A stretch of DNA of 64,000 nt from Cordilura impudica (GCA_963682025.1 OY821518.1:128600543-128664542), one strand, 5' to 3'. Numbered from the stretch's first letter, positions 1 through 10,864 are shown. Numbers and translations: made by a program. The notes: a model not told the origin generated them from the letters alone.

Positions 1-510
1 CTTATGTCAACAAATGTCGTTTTCTTTGAAAAAGAAAACTACCAGTGCAACTACACATTTAGACATAAGTTGTTGTTGCTTGAAAAATTGATTTTTTTCG
101 TCAACAGAAAGTTAACCGGACTTAGGGTGAGAATATAACAACATATCAAGAATAATAGTGACAAAAAATAAGAGAAATAAACACAACAGTTTTTATAAGT
201 GGTTGTAAACTGAAAAATAATTCAAAATTATTTTACATTTTTTTTCATTAATAACAACGTATGTCGTTTTCTGAGAAAATAATTTGTTAGCGATCAAACG
301 TAGGTTGACATACGTCGTTAGTGCTGCAATTTAATTTAATAAACATTTAAGTTACGTCGTTATTTAAAGAAAAAGCTCAGAAATGGCCAAAAAAATTTTT
401 TTATATTAAACACATGCAAAGAGCGTTAAAAATTATTATATTTGGCATCGTTAACTCAAAACTGACAAAAATGGACATACGCGGTTATTCCAGAAAACCA
501 TAGATAAACG
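1..510. other. AT-rich stretch without a gene
   Basis: No coding region is visible. The motif ATGTCGTTTTCT occurs near 15 and at 261, and the related ACGTCGTT recurs near 313 and 354, so this is probably the eroded end of a repeat. A long run of A/T-rich spacers separates the motifs. Nothing else can be supported. Confidence 0.4.
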
Positions 511-715
511 ATAATTTGGTTCTTATGGCAATTTGTATGGAGACTAGCTCTGAACATAAACCGGCTTTCACCAATTTTAATAGCGTTTATGCTATGGCCG
601 ATAGAAAGAAGCTTATGTGCTGAATTTCATCAAAATATATTTATATTTGCGATCTGTAGTTTGATTAAAAGGTTTAAATGGACACACAGATAGACGGACG
701 GATGGACGGATTAAA
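511..715 (-). repeat. Fragment of the dispersed Helentron-like repeat (family R)
   Basis: This segment matches the middle of the full family R copies at 11025-11718 and 59241-60023: the 'cttatggcaattt' block, the 'ctatggccgata' block, and the ACGGACGGA microsatellite next to 'tggacacacaga'. Both ends of the element are missing. The short ORFs inside this block in other copies are repeat sequence, not genes. Confidence 0.8.
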
Positions 716-1213
716 AAGATTAGAAAGAAACTGTCAAACTAAGACAACAAATAAGATTTGTGAAATAATAAAATAATTGAATTATAGGGGAAGAATTGTA
801 GTTTTATATGTCAGAAATGTGTTTTTTTACTTTTTGGTTAAGATTTCGCGAATGTGCGATACAGAAATTCTGAGTTCAGATTTAGGATTCAGCGGACAAA
901 TGGCCTTTAGAAAAGTATGCTCTTGTTCCAGAGTCAGAGTTTTATGACATTTTGCAACACTGCGGAATTTAGTTAATTAATTTTTAAGTTTAAATAATAG
1001 GTTTTTTTTACTAAACTAACTTAACTAACCATAAATTAATACAATCCAATTAACTTGAGGACAATGATAAACAATTAGAAGTACTCGTTATAAAATTACC
1101 ATAAATCATCAAACCGTGAAGTTGGGTTTCATAAATTTTTCATTAACTTTCATCATTTGAATACCAACAACATTCGACTGTCAGTTGATATTCAAATGTT
1201 AGTTTAACTGCTT
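716..1213. other. AT-rich spacer, no gene seen
   Basis: No open frame of note, no recognised repeat, and no RNA gene is visible. It ends at the 5-bp CGTCG target duplication of the RAG1/Transib-type element that follows. Confidence 0.4.
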
Positions 1214-1538
1214 CGTCGCACAGTGGCGTCACTTGAGATTTTTCGTTGCAAAAATGATAACTTTTGAACCAAATAAGATAATAAAAAAATTTAGAAGGCA
1301 TATGATAGATATTGATCAACCTATGAAATGAGTATTTGAGTTAGCAAACTTGAAATTTTTATGGGAAGTAAAATAAAATATTTTTTAAAACTTTTGATTT
1401 TTTATGTTTCATTTTAAAGGCTTTTATGATTTAAAATTAGTCTAGGAAAGATTTAAAAAAATTTTTGTTTTTAAATTTATTTTTGAATTTTTTGTAAATT
1501 GTTTGTATACCTAAAGAATAATAATTTCTGAACTATAA

Positions 1539-1766
1539 TTATTTTCTAACTCTTTTCGTGACTTTGCAAGATGCCGCTAACATGTTGAAGAGGTCCTCAT
1601 TTTGTCTCACCATTGAGGATTTGAAAGTGTTCAGCAATCTATATTTTTTATAGCATTTGTTTATGGACTCCTGTGCTTCTTCAGAAAGCTCTCCATTTGG
1701 CAAAGTCTGATATTCAATTATATCTTTGCCATGCGACAATATTTTATGAACTGTCGGGGTCAACAA
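1539..1766 (-). pseudogene. RAG1-like transposase, C-terminal fragment (copy a)
   Basis: The 75-codon open frame starts after a stop codon and has no natural start. It begins with TVHKILSHG, containing the H-x4-H pair that in RAG1 binds zinc together with an upstream CxxC. It continues to GELSEEAQES, where the Glu after AQ lies at the position of the third catalytic acid (E962 in RAG1). It then runs INKCYKKYR, matching the RAG1 pattern NK-x-F-R-x-x-R. The same block occurs in copies b (18535-18993) and c (61754-62107), but the sequence here is clearly diverged from both, so it is a third lineage. Everything upstream (RNase H-like fold, two Asp residues) is deleted. It sits inside the element at 1219-2939, in the minus orientation. 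Confidence 0.8.
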
Positions 1767-2103
1767 AAATCATATATCTTAATAATAGCGAACGAAACAA
1801 TAACAATAAGAATGGTATTTCACATTTATATATCATAAATTGAGCAATAATGCATCCAACAGATTTCTGAAACCATGTTTTTTTTTAAATTTTACCTGTA
1901 TCAAAGAATGATGCGAGCACTGGCAGCTGGAAATTTTTGCATTAGGTAAAGGAATAATAAAAAAATTCATTTTTAAAATATGGCAAAAATAGAGATTTAT
2001 AGTTTTTTTTTTTAATTTAATCAAAGTTGAGAAATATTGAAAAAAATGGATAGATGGTAAATATCGATTTACCTGGACAAACACTTAGCAAACAGCACAA
2101 TTT

Positions 2104-2646
2104 TATACCCTATACCACTATGTGGTTTGGGTATAATGACTTTGTGCTGCTGTTTGTAACAACAAAAAATATTTGACCTAGACCCATCTTTTATTATACC
2201 GATCGAATCAGAATCACTTTTTGAGTCGATTTAACAATGTCCGTCCGTCCGTCCGTCCGTCTGTGTGTCCATGTAAACCTTGTAATCAAACTGCAGGTCG
2301 CAAATATCAATATATTTTAATGAAATTTGGTATATAAGCTTTTATCGGCCATGGAATGGACGCTATTGAAATTGGTGAGAATCAGTCCATGTTCAGACCT
2401 TCAAGAGACTTTACCAGACATGATCAGGATCGGTCCATTTTTGGACCTAGTCCCCATATATACATAGCATCCGATATGAACTTTTTCATATCTGCAGCCA
2501 AAAAAAATTAATAAAACTGCCACTCAAATTTGGTTTATGCTTATTTTCAATGTCCAGTTAGTTGGGCCTATGACATAGGGTCTCTAAACACATGGTATGG
2601 GGTATCATATAGTCGGTCTAGACCGACTATAATTTTCTTACTTGTT
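2104..2646 (+). repeat. Family R dispersed repeat, Helentron/DINE-1-like, copy 1
   Basis: It starts TACCCTATACCA, contains the TTTGGGTATAATGAC block and a (GTCC)n/(GTCT)n microsatellite, and ends with TATGGGGTATC (the degraded inverse of the start) followed by the palindrome AGTCGGTCTAGACCGACT and the T-rich tail CTTACTTGTTTT. These parts (subterminal inverted repeats, GTCY microsatellite, hairpin near a T-rich 3' end) match the known layout of non-autonomous Helentrons of the DINE-1/mini-me type in Diptera. The middle third present in longer copies is missing. It is nested in the RAG1/Transib-type element. Confidence 0.8.
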
Positions 2647-2944
2647 TTTTATTCTTTTCTTAATAAATAGATCTACCAATAAGGTCAAAAAGAATGACGA
2701 TTCGTTACCTGGTTTCCGAAATACTGTATCTGAAAGCGGAGTAAATTACCTAAAAATGGTCTGGTTTGAACACAGAAAGTCAGTCAACTTTGAAGGCCAT
2801 ATCTTCTGAACCAAAAATATGATTGTAATAAGAGTAGCATGTTTGAAATCGATGGACAATTTCCTGTAAAATAGATTAATCAATATTTTTTAGAGACACA
2901 TGAAATTTTTGATTTTTGCAACCTACTTGTTCCACTGTGCGTCG

Positions 2945-3481
2945 TTACTTCAATAAAAACCCACTACAATCGTTTCATCGCTTCTTCATGAACTTAATAG
3001 TTTTAAAGAAACCCCCATTGTGAAAATTATAACTTAATTTTGTTTGTATTTTGTATAACATGATATTAATTTACTTACACCTGTGTAGACCTCATTTGAA
3101 AATGTGCTGAAACTGGTAACGATGATCGCAGACATAATTATTTTCGCTAATTACATGAATTCTTTATATTATTTATGGTAATCTGTTTTACGAAAAACAA
3201 TTTTTTAACTGGATTTGTTATGATAAGATGTGAATAATATTAACAAGTAGTTATTAATTAAGTACAAGTTCTGACCGCTTAGGTATTATAGATATGTGAT
3301 GAATTTCGTAACGCAATTAAAACCTTAGGACAATGTAGATTTGATTTTAACTACTAGAATCCGACAAATTCAATTATGACAAATCGAAAGTTTGTTTTTA
3401 ATAAATTTTCAATTTAATTACACAGACTTTTATTAAAAATTTTCCGAGATAAATCAGAAATGTTTTTATAGCTGAAATATA
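2945..3481. other. AT-rich spacer, no gene seen
   Basis: No coding region, repeat match or RNA gene is recognised between the right target duplication of the RAG-type element and the next short Helitron-like copy. Confidence 0.35.
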
Positions 3482-3849
3482 TCTATAATATTAATAGGCT
3501 AGGCAATTTCTTGTTACCGATGTTTTGTTCTACCGTTTTCTACCGATTTTGACCAAAAGTGTATTATTTTAAAGGTATTTATTTTTAACTATTCATCAGA
3601 TTTCCAGATTTTGAAATTTTTTCCTTTATTTTGAGTAAATTGCATTTAAAATTGCTACTAACACAGACATAAAATTATACATATGCTATGTGTGTGTTTA
3701 TTAAATTTTTTAATGTGTTTGTTAATGAGTTTATTATCTTCATTCATGATAATAATAAACCAAAGGAGTGTTGGTTTTTGAATTGGCTAAGTTTAGAAAT
3801 AAAGTTGCCTAGAAATAGCACTCGAATTTCGAGCGCTGGAATCTGCTAA
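3482..3849 (+). mobile_element. Short Helitron-like element, family SH, copy A
   Basis: One of four copies (also 13446-13821, 34353-34648 and 42741-43072). The 5' end is TCTATAATATTAATAGGCTA preceded by A, followed by a conserved block with TTTTGTTCTACCG. The 3' end has a short hairpin (CTCGAA/TTTCGAG) about 12 bases before CTAA, then T. Starting with TC, ending in CTRR after a hairpin, and inserting between A and T are the signatures of Helitrons. No protein is encoded, so it would be non-autonomous. Confidence 0.7.
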
Positions 3850-4158
3850 TTAACATTTAAAAGGTTTAAAGTTCCTAATTGATGTCATTAGAACTTTCAA
3901 AACAAAGTATTCTTATTTATGAGGTTACACTCTCATAACTATATCACGGGAAAAGACATACGAACCGATCCTATGTTTTTAACACTTTTACATGATAATA
4001 TCATAGGCTGGGTAATCTGGCCACTTGTGACCTGTCATAGAACTAATCCTAGACATGCCATAAGCAGCCAATTTACCTAGCCTGTGATACAAACATGTAA
4101 AAGTGATAGGTCCTAAAACTGCTTGGTATGGTATTTCCCGTAGTGTAGTAACGGTACC

Positions 4159-4930
4159 TAAAGGGTGTCCCAATAAGAGTGTACGTTTCAAGTCGGAAGC
4201 TCTTTTTTTTCTTTGCAGGTTGCAGCTTTGAAATTTGACAGCTGACATCAACGATTATTCCGATTGTTAAAAAGGGCGCATAACGCAAGCGAACAACACG
4301 TTGTCATTGTGAAAACCCATTATAAAAATGGGGAAAGTTACGCTTAACCTGCAAGCAAAATTCGCGCAATTTTCGATGGTGGAAGTGCACTTAATGTGTC
4401 AACAATTCGAAGAGTGAGCAATAAATGTGAAGAAACTAAGTCTATTATGAATATTAAGTCGCCTGTGTGTTGGCGTACTGACCGGTTTCCCAAAAACATT
4501 GCTGCTGTAAGCGATAGTGTTACCGAAAACCCGGGAATATCAATACAAGATTAAGCTCACTCAGGAGCTCAATGACATTACTTCCGATTTTTGGAAACAA
4601 ATCAACTTCACCGATGAGGTGCATTTTCATCTGACTTAGTTCATCAAAAAATAAAAAAAAAATAATAATTGTCTTGTGGCTTATAAAAGCCGCATGTGTT
4701 TCATGAAAAACAAATGCACCCACAACGAGAAACTGTCTGTTGCGGATTTTGGTCAGACGGAGTAATTGGGCTTTACTTCTTTGCAAATTAGGCGGAAATT
4801 AGTGACTGTGAGTGTCATTTGTTACAGGAACATGATAACGGAGTCATCATGACCTCACCTGGAATGTATGGTTCTGAACGACATGTGGTTTCAGAACGAC
4901 CTGCCACACCGCGCACGAAACAATGATGGG
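4159..4930 (+). pseudogene. mariner/Tc1-superfamily transposase relic 1
   Basis: The left end carries AAGGGTGTCCCAATAAGAG after TA, like a mariner-type terminal repeat. Downstream, fragments in shifting frames spell a transposase in order: KIRAIFDGGSALN-like helix-turn-helix residues near 4350, ENIAAV-like residues near 4495, YKI-LTQEL near 4545, FWKQINFTDEVHFHL near 4590 (the Asp of the D-E-x-H-F-H block is the first catalytic acid), HPQRETVCCGFWSDG near 4715, and NDMWFQNDLPHRA near 4875 (second catalytic Asp). Frameshifts, stops and an A-rich insertion near 4645 break it. The third catalytic acid is missing because the copy is cut off at the decamer repeat. It is the same family as the relic at 41151-41982. 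Confidence 0.75.
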
Positions 4931-5345
4931 AGATGGGGTTTAAATCACTCCGTGACTGTGCATGACTATGCGTGACTGTATGTGACTATCTTAAAATTAA
5001 TCTTGGGCTACAACAAGTCTATGGACAAAGTTTCTGATTTATCGGATGAGGGGAAGTAAAGTTTTATTTTCTCCGTGACTGTGCGTAACCATACGTGACT
5101 GTGCGTGACTATGTCAAAGTTAATCTTTTTTCACAGCAAGTCTATTGATCGATCAAGTTTCAGATCGATCGGAGGGAAAATGGGTTTTAAATCACTGTGA
5201 CTGTGGGTGACTATGCGTGACTGTGCGTGACTACCCCAAAATTAATCTGTAGTCACAGCAAGACTATGGGCCAAGTTTCAGATCAATTGGATGAAGGGGA
5301 ATGGGGCTGCCCCATGGCAGACAGACAGATAGAGAGTATGATTTA
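4931..5345 (+). repeat. GTGACT decamer repeat family, copy 1
   Basis: Blocks of the 10-bp unit GTGACTGTGC/GTGACTATGC alternate with longer spacers of about 110 bp containing TTAATCTTTG, 'agtttcagatcgat' and 'atgggttttaaatc'. The end is a CAGACAGACAGATAG run. The same arrangement occurs at 14028-14460 and, inverted, at 32395-33030. No protein is encoded. It is a dispersed composite repeat; its type of mobility is unknown. Confidence 0.75.
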
Positions 5346-5402
5346 AAAGAAACAGTTTTAAAAAAAATATCTCGAGTTCATAAAAAAATTTTACCTTGTG
5401 TA

Positions 5403-6912
5403 ACATTAGCGTGGCCCTTAATAAAAACAGTGTTCAAACTGTCGGTCTCACCCCCTTGAAATATGCGAATACCAAAAAAAAAATACAAAGTTTTGGGCCA
5501 ATCAAAAAAAGTTTAGTCGTGGCGCAAAGCGATTGAAAATTTCAAGTGTGTTTATATGGGGAAAATATGACTTTTTTTTCAGATTTTACGAAAAGTTCGT
5601 TCTATTGTTTAATTTTTCCGACCAGCTGTTATACAATCCAGGATAAGTATTAAATTATCCCTTCCAGAGGCTATAAAACTTCAAAACCGAATAAAACCTC
5701 GCCAAGAAATAGCAAATGCCCCAGACCACTTTTGTGCCAAAAAAAAACTAGGTCATGAAATTTGATGGCATTTTTTTCAAATTTGAGAAATTGATTAAAG
5801 CCATCATTCTTTTTTGGTCTCTATACTTTTAAGTACTCAGATATGAAGTATTCTTTTATTACCACGTTGCTAACCTATTGCCCATTGAGACCGAAAATTA
5901 GAAATTTTTTTAAAAAAATTTTTAAAACTCCTTTTTCAAGTTTGAAAAAATTTCCTTAAACAAAATTTAAAGCACTGAATCTATCACTTTAAGGTTTTAT
6001 TATATACATGTTGCAGATTGTCTTTTATTAGTTTGGGGTCATATGTGACCCCAATTCCAAAAGGGTTAATGGAGTCATATTATTTTTTTCTGAAACCCTA
6101 GGCTATTAAGATAAAATATAACATTTAAAAGTAGAAAAGTGATGAATTTTTGATACAAAGTATTAGAAAGAGTACATTTACAGAATATTTCACAAGAATC
6201 CAATTTTTCCCGAAATCCACAAAAATAAAATCCTTGTCAAAAAAATTCTGGCAAAGGGATTTACTTAAAAATTCACACAGTTAATCTGCAACATGTATAT
6301 AATAAAACCTTGAGGTGGTAGACTCATTTTTTTAAATTTTGTTTAAGAAAGTTTTTTCAAATTTGAAAAAGGAGTTTCAAAAATGTTATCAAAAAAATTT
6401 CCAATATTCGGTTTCAATGCGCAATAGGTTAGCAACGTGGTAATAAAACAATACATCATATCTGAGTACTTATAAGTATAGAGACCAAAAAAGAATGATG
6501 GCTTTAATCGATTTCTCAAAGTTGAAAAAAATGCCATCAAATTTCATGACCTAGTTTTTTTTGACACAAAAGTGGTCTGGGGCATTTGCTATTTCTTGGC
6601 GAGGTTTTATTCGATTTTGAAGTTTTACAGCCTTTTGAAGGGATAATTTAATACTGATCCTGAATTATATAACAGGTTGTCGGAAAAATTAAACTATAGA
6701 ACGAAATTTTCGTAAAATATGGAAAAAATCATATTTTCCCCATATAAACACACTTGAAATTTTCAATCGCTTTGCGCCACGACTAAATGTTTTTTGATTG
6801 GCCCAAAACTTTGTATTTCTCAATTTTTTTGCTACTAGCATATTTCTAGGGGGTGAGACCGACAGTTTGAACACTTTTTTTTCCTCCTTATAACGAAGGG
6901 CCACCCTAGTGT
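5403..6912. mobile_element. Foldback element with roughly 620-bp inverted arms
   Basis: The left arm (5403 to about 6022) and right arm (about 6284 to 6912) are inverted copies of one another over their whole length: the ends read ACATTAGCGTGGCCC and, inverted, ACACTAGGGTGGCCC; then GTTCAAACTGTCGGTCTCAC; and at the inner edge an ACATGTTGCAGATT block. About 260 bp lies between. A palindrome at 6033-6054 (TTGGGGTCA, four bases, TGACCCCAA) sits just inside the left arm, next to CCAAAAGGGTTAA. I could not define a target duplication. No transposase is encoded; ORFs within the arms are mirror images of arm sequence. Confidence 0.8.
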
Positions 6913-7153
6913 ACCATACATTTTAAATTAGTGAAATTGGAAATGTTATCAAATGAAAAACTTGTAATATCAACGTATTCCTTTTAAAATTTAGTTCTTA
7001 AAAGAAAAACTGCAAAAAATCTGATGTGACACGTGAAGTATAACGACCACAACAACAATAACAGCTACCATACATTAGTTACAAGATTTAGAAAAACAAC
7101 AATAAAAACAAACATATTGATCCATTTCTGAAGATTTTAACCACCAATCTGTT
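6913..7153. other. Spacer, no gene seen
   Basis: No coding region or repeat is recognised between the foldback element and the broken ORF at 7154. Confidence 0.3.
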
Positions 7154-7500
7154 TTGAATAACAGTAAATCATTCTCACTAACAATGAGCAACCCAGCTGA
7201 CGTATCGAGTGCGTGGTCGTGTTTTTCAAAAACGGACATGTACGAACATTTTATGGGTCCAAGATTTTTTTCCAATTATTACAAATGGAATAACAAGCTC
7301 ATACACTCTGCGTACTATTGTGAAGTGTATAAAAAACCGGCTCATGGGTTCTTATAAACGATTTGATAGATATTTCAAATGTTGTTAAAAGCAAATTGAA
7401 ATACAACTTGGAGAACCAACCCGTCCAACATAGATATTCTAAATATGTCCATTCCAATTGTATTTTAGAAACTACTAGTTGCAAAATAGTTAATTTCTGA
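7154..7500 (+). pseudogene. Unidentified broken gene fragment
   Basis: The frame from 7154 (a better internal ATG encodes MSNPADVSS) runs to KKPAHGFL and stops at TAA near 7357. Shifting the frame by one base at that point gives a further clean run, INDLIDISNVVKSKL through ENQPVQHRYSKY and CILETTSCKIVNF, ending at TGA 7498-7500. The two runs together would give about 105 to 115 residues with balanced composition, unlike the surrounding AT-rich noise. I recognise no domain. The opposite strand also has short open frames here, so the coding strand is not certain. A single-base deletion near 7352 is the simplest explanation. Confidence 0.35.
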
Positions 7501-8047
7501 AATACAGTTTATGGTTTTCCAACTTGAATTGATAAATTCAAAAATGTTATAAAAATAATTTTTTTTTTATTAAATTACATTTTTAATACTTTACAAATAA
7601 TATATTTTAGATAAATTATAATCGCCACATGCATTATGGGGAAATTGTGCGATATACAGAAACGTAACCGATATTGGTCATTTAATATTATTATTAGTAG
7701 TAGGGTATACATAAATCTACTTTGATCGTCTTAACCTATTTTGGGCCGGAATGCACAAATGTTCGAAACGTAAACTAAAAAGTACTTTTTTGGTCTAATT
7801 AGGCCCCAAAAACCGTTGTCAGAAGTTTTGTATCTCCAACCGTTTCCCCAGAAACGATTGTTCGACTAGTCGAACAACGGCCGTAGGCAACAAAAAAAAA
7901 TTTATACTACCACACAAAAATAATTTCCAGGTATCGATAAAAAATCATATGTGGAACAAAAACACGATTGTAATGTTTATTTTTTTAAATATTTATTATA
8001 TATATTGTAATTAAATGTAGTTTTTGTGATTTTCATTACTCTTGCTC

Positions 8048-9574
8048 TCATTTATGGGCAAAACACTTATTTTCATGCAAATGGACTTGGCACTTAGACC
8101 ACATTCTCTGTGTAGGCTTATGACAAACATTGCAACGCCTGGCATGTTTTTCAGATTGTGTTATGATTTGGTGATGACCTGACACACGAGGGTGCGGGCG
8201 AATCTTAAGTGATGTATCTTTAGTAATGTCATCCTCCGCAATATCTTCGTCGTTGTTCTCGTCAGGCGTTAGTAACAAGTTTGTGGCCAGGTCGAACCGA
8301 AATGTCAGCTGTGAATTATATATACGAACAAGCTTCTTATTTACTAAACGATTTAACTTCCATGCATTCAGAACAGATGACTCTAGAACGGCCAACCAAA
8401 GTGGCCACCATCACTTCTTTGAACGAATCGAAACACGGTAATTGGAAACAGCATTATCAAGAAGATCGACAACGCCCATGAAACTGTTATAGTTTCGGAT
8501 TATATTGGGCTGCTACGCAATGATTTCACCAGGCTGGCCTTCTCGTTGTCGTTGTCTTCGTGTGGTTGACGTAAGTGGGCAAACTCCGGTGAAGTTTGAG
8601 AGTAATGTTACCTCACGATTATCTTGCCAACGACAACATACAATCTTATTAATCTTATCAAACTTTGAATCGATTTCACCTAAAAAATATATAAAAATAA
8701 TAACATAAATAATATGTATAAATATAGTTACCTTAGGCAATGCTTTGCCCGTCTTCAAATCTGGTGCAGGCTTTCCTAAGCGATTACTCCGCACAGTCCC
8801 GGTAGCGCATATACGTTTATCAGCCAATAAACACATCAAATAATGAGAAGTAAAGAAGTTATCAAAATAAAGTTGATAACGGGAAGGATGTTCCAATTTA
8901 CAAGCCATATCCATGACCACAGAAGCGCCCAGGCCTATATTGTTGTCGTATTTGTCGCTACCTCCACTGTACGGCATCATGTTGAAGACATATCCAGTAG
9001 AAGCAGCCATGCACCAAGTCTTGTAGCCAAATTTTATTGGCTACCTCAGTCACTTTTTTCCATTGCACTGCTGAGAACGCCGAAGGCAGTTTGTACTTTG
9101 GTAACGGTTCAACAACGTCTAATTCCCCGTATCTATCTCGATCACTGTTTTTCCCAAATATAGCTCGTCTTTTTGCACCAAGTGTTTTCGATGGTATCTT
9201 TCTTTTTTGTATATGACCACTTTCAGCCGATGTTGAAGGTTGCTCATCATTGTAAACTGCAAAAGCATTGCGACTTGACTTTGGAACATTATCTTTGATT
9301 GCAGGCGCTTCATCTGCAAAGTTTCAATAGTTTCAATCTCGAATGTTCCGGCTATATCCTTTGCCAGGGGTTCCTCGCCCGTCAACAAGTGGTCGTCAAT
9401 ATCTTCCTCATCAGTAATTCCATCAAACATCTCAGGTGGAATTGCTGCAATAGTTTCTAACTCATCATCAGTGTCACTCGTCGCCAATTCATCAAGAATT
9501 TCCTGCACACAAAGTGCTTTACGCCGCTGAATTGTCGAAGCACCCATACGATTTGAATACAAACACTTATCCAT
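8048..9574 (-). pseudogene. piggyBac transposase, broken
   Basis: The chosen start is MDKCLYSNR at 9574. The N-terminal acidic region (ILDELATSDTDDELET, then FDGITDEEDIDDHL) is followed by a large in-gene deletion that removes roughly 200 residues, including the region of the first catalytic Asp. The frame resumes with KFGYKTWCMAAS and GYVFN near 9010, then YQLYFDNFFTS (second catalytic Asp) and ATGTVRSNR. A 52-bp GT-AG intron (8680-8731) interrupts after GKALPK. After it come NKIVCCRWQDNREV and, past a TAG stop at 8511-8513, QPNIIRNYNSFMG and VDLLDNAVSNYR (third catalytic region). A TGA replaces a Trp codon in the KKWWWPL-like block near 8392. The end is the Cys-rich CNVCHKPTQRMWSKC. The lesions make it inactive. 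Confidence 0.9.
8680..8731 (-). other. Short intron in the piggyBac transposase pseudogene
   Basis: On the minus strand the interval starts GTAACTATA and ends ATATTTTTTAG, is very AT-rich, and joins GKALPK to GEIDSKFDK without shifting the frame. Size and composition fit a typical short dipteran intron. Confidence 0.7.
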
Positions 9575-10302
9575 TATAAACTGATAAATTGTTAAAAAAC
9601 AATTACAAATATTTGCCAACAAAATTATCACAACACTTTCACTAGTTTTATTATATTTAATAGTTTATTTTTGTGTTATTATAATTCACATACATGTTTA
9701 TTTTTATAACCGCTTTCTGCAATGAAACAATCACTACACGATGAAATCAAAACTGACAAAATTCTTTTTTAAAAACAACAGCACGCGAAATTTAAGTCGA
9801 TCAAGCTTGCAACAAAAAAATTCCATGCCAAGCTATGATGCTGGCAACAAATTCCGTGGAAATGCATGTTCAAAAATTCGAAATTCAAAACACAATAATA
9901 AAGTTGTGGCCTACGGCCAATGTTCGACTAGTCGAACAGTGAACTTGGCGCTTCTCTAAATATACCTGGGGATTCCAAAACTCGGGAAAAACTTACTGAT
10001 CGACTATTTTAGACCTTTGCGAACAATAATGAAGTACTTTTATAAAATTAAAATTTATATATTTTCCATTTTATCCAAACAAAAAGTGTATATATGCAAG
10101 GCATTTTTCAACCCACCCCCCCTTTGAGCGGAGTAGGGGGATGGGGGATAATTGTTATATACTTTTTCTGAAAGACAATTAAATTTCCTTTAATATGGTA
10201 TCATTTTTTTGTGTGTCGGGAACACTTAATCACATAAAAAATGGAGGTGAAAAAAAGAATTTTGCTGTGCGACTAGTCGAACAGCGGCTCAAAATGGGTT
10301 AA

Positions 10303-10864
10303 GTTTTCATCCGTATCGTTGGTTAAGTATCGTTGGTTAAATATCCATTATTACCATTACGCATTACGGGCATTTGTTTAGGCATTTTGCATTAATTTGT
10401 TATTATTACTATATTTTCTTCTTCTTCTTCTCCTTTTAAAGATTATTAAGAATTCTGGTGTATATTGTTTTTCGCATTTTAAAGAAAATTGACACTAGTT
10501 TCAATAAATGGGAAGGAAGACCTTGTAGTGTAACGCCCACTGCTTGTTAATTCAAATCGTTGCTAGTCATGTGATGATCTTGTAAAGCACTCACTCGTTC
10601 ATAGTAAAAATATGAATTTCATAAATTTTAAATTTAACAGAAAAAGTCATGTTGTTTTGTTCTCGTAAATCCATGATAAAGTAAAAATATGTTAAAAATG
10701 TACAAGTTTAAACAAATAAATAATAATTAATAATTATAAACAAACTATTTACTATATCTGCATTTAAGTCTTCAACATTTTGAAAAGGTTTTATGAGATA
10801 TTTTCATAATTCTCTTTATTTATTTGAATATATGCACACCATTACATGGGTACCTAAACATAAA
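10303..10864. other. AT-rich spacer, no gene seen
   Basis: Contains a short CTT run near 10420 and nothing I can identify as a gene, repeat end or RNA. Confidence 0.35.

Larger units (their letters stand above)
1219..2939. mobile_element. RAG1/Transib-type DNA transposon, internally deleted, both ends present
   Basis: The left end reads CACAGTGG (1219-1226) and the right end is its inverse CCACTGTG (2932-2939). Both are flanked by the identical 5-bp direct repeat CGTCG (1214-1218 and 2940-2944), a GC-rich target duplication of the length known for Transib and RAG-type transposons. The first seven bases equal the consensus heptamer of V(D)J recombination signals. A shared inner block GCAAAAAT lies 22 bp inside the left heptamer and 13 bp inside the right one. 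The interior keeps only a transposase C-terminal fragment (1539-1766, minus) and carries a family R repeat (2104-2646), so the element cannot move on its own. Ends and duplication are read directly. Assignment to the RAG1/Transib superfamily rests on the ends plus the protein fragment. Confidence 0.85.
7735..10298 (-). mobile_element. piggyBac-type transposon with both TTAA ends
   Basis: TTAA at 7731-7734 and 10299-10302 flanks inverted ends CCTATTTTGGGCCG and, inverted, CCCATTTTGAGCCG. Inside lie subterminal inverted repeats of about 30 bp built on the palindrome TTCGACTAGTCGAA (7861-7874 and 9923-9936) followed by GGCCGTAGGC, and a third partial copy (CGACTAGTCGAA, 10270-10281) near the right end. 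TTAA targets and CC-starting ends are diagnostic of piggyBac elements. The enclosed transposase (8048-9574, minus) is broken. The 2.56-kb length is close to that of a full element despite an internal coding deletion. Confidence 0.9.

Noticed and set aside
2220..2275. GTCC tandem tract as a CRISPR or independent satellite
   Set aside because: It is the internal microsatellite of family R, present at the same place in other copies.
6343..6904. ORFs in the foldback arms
   Set aside because: Mirror images between arms and without known motifs; arms are non-coding terminal repeats.
8226..9163. Plus-strand ORFs across the piggyBac transposase
   Set aside because: Antisense shadows of the minus-strand transposase, whose motifs are clear.
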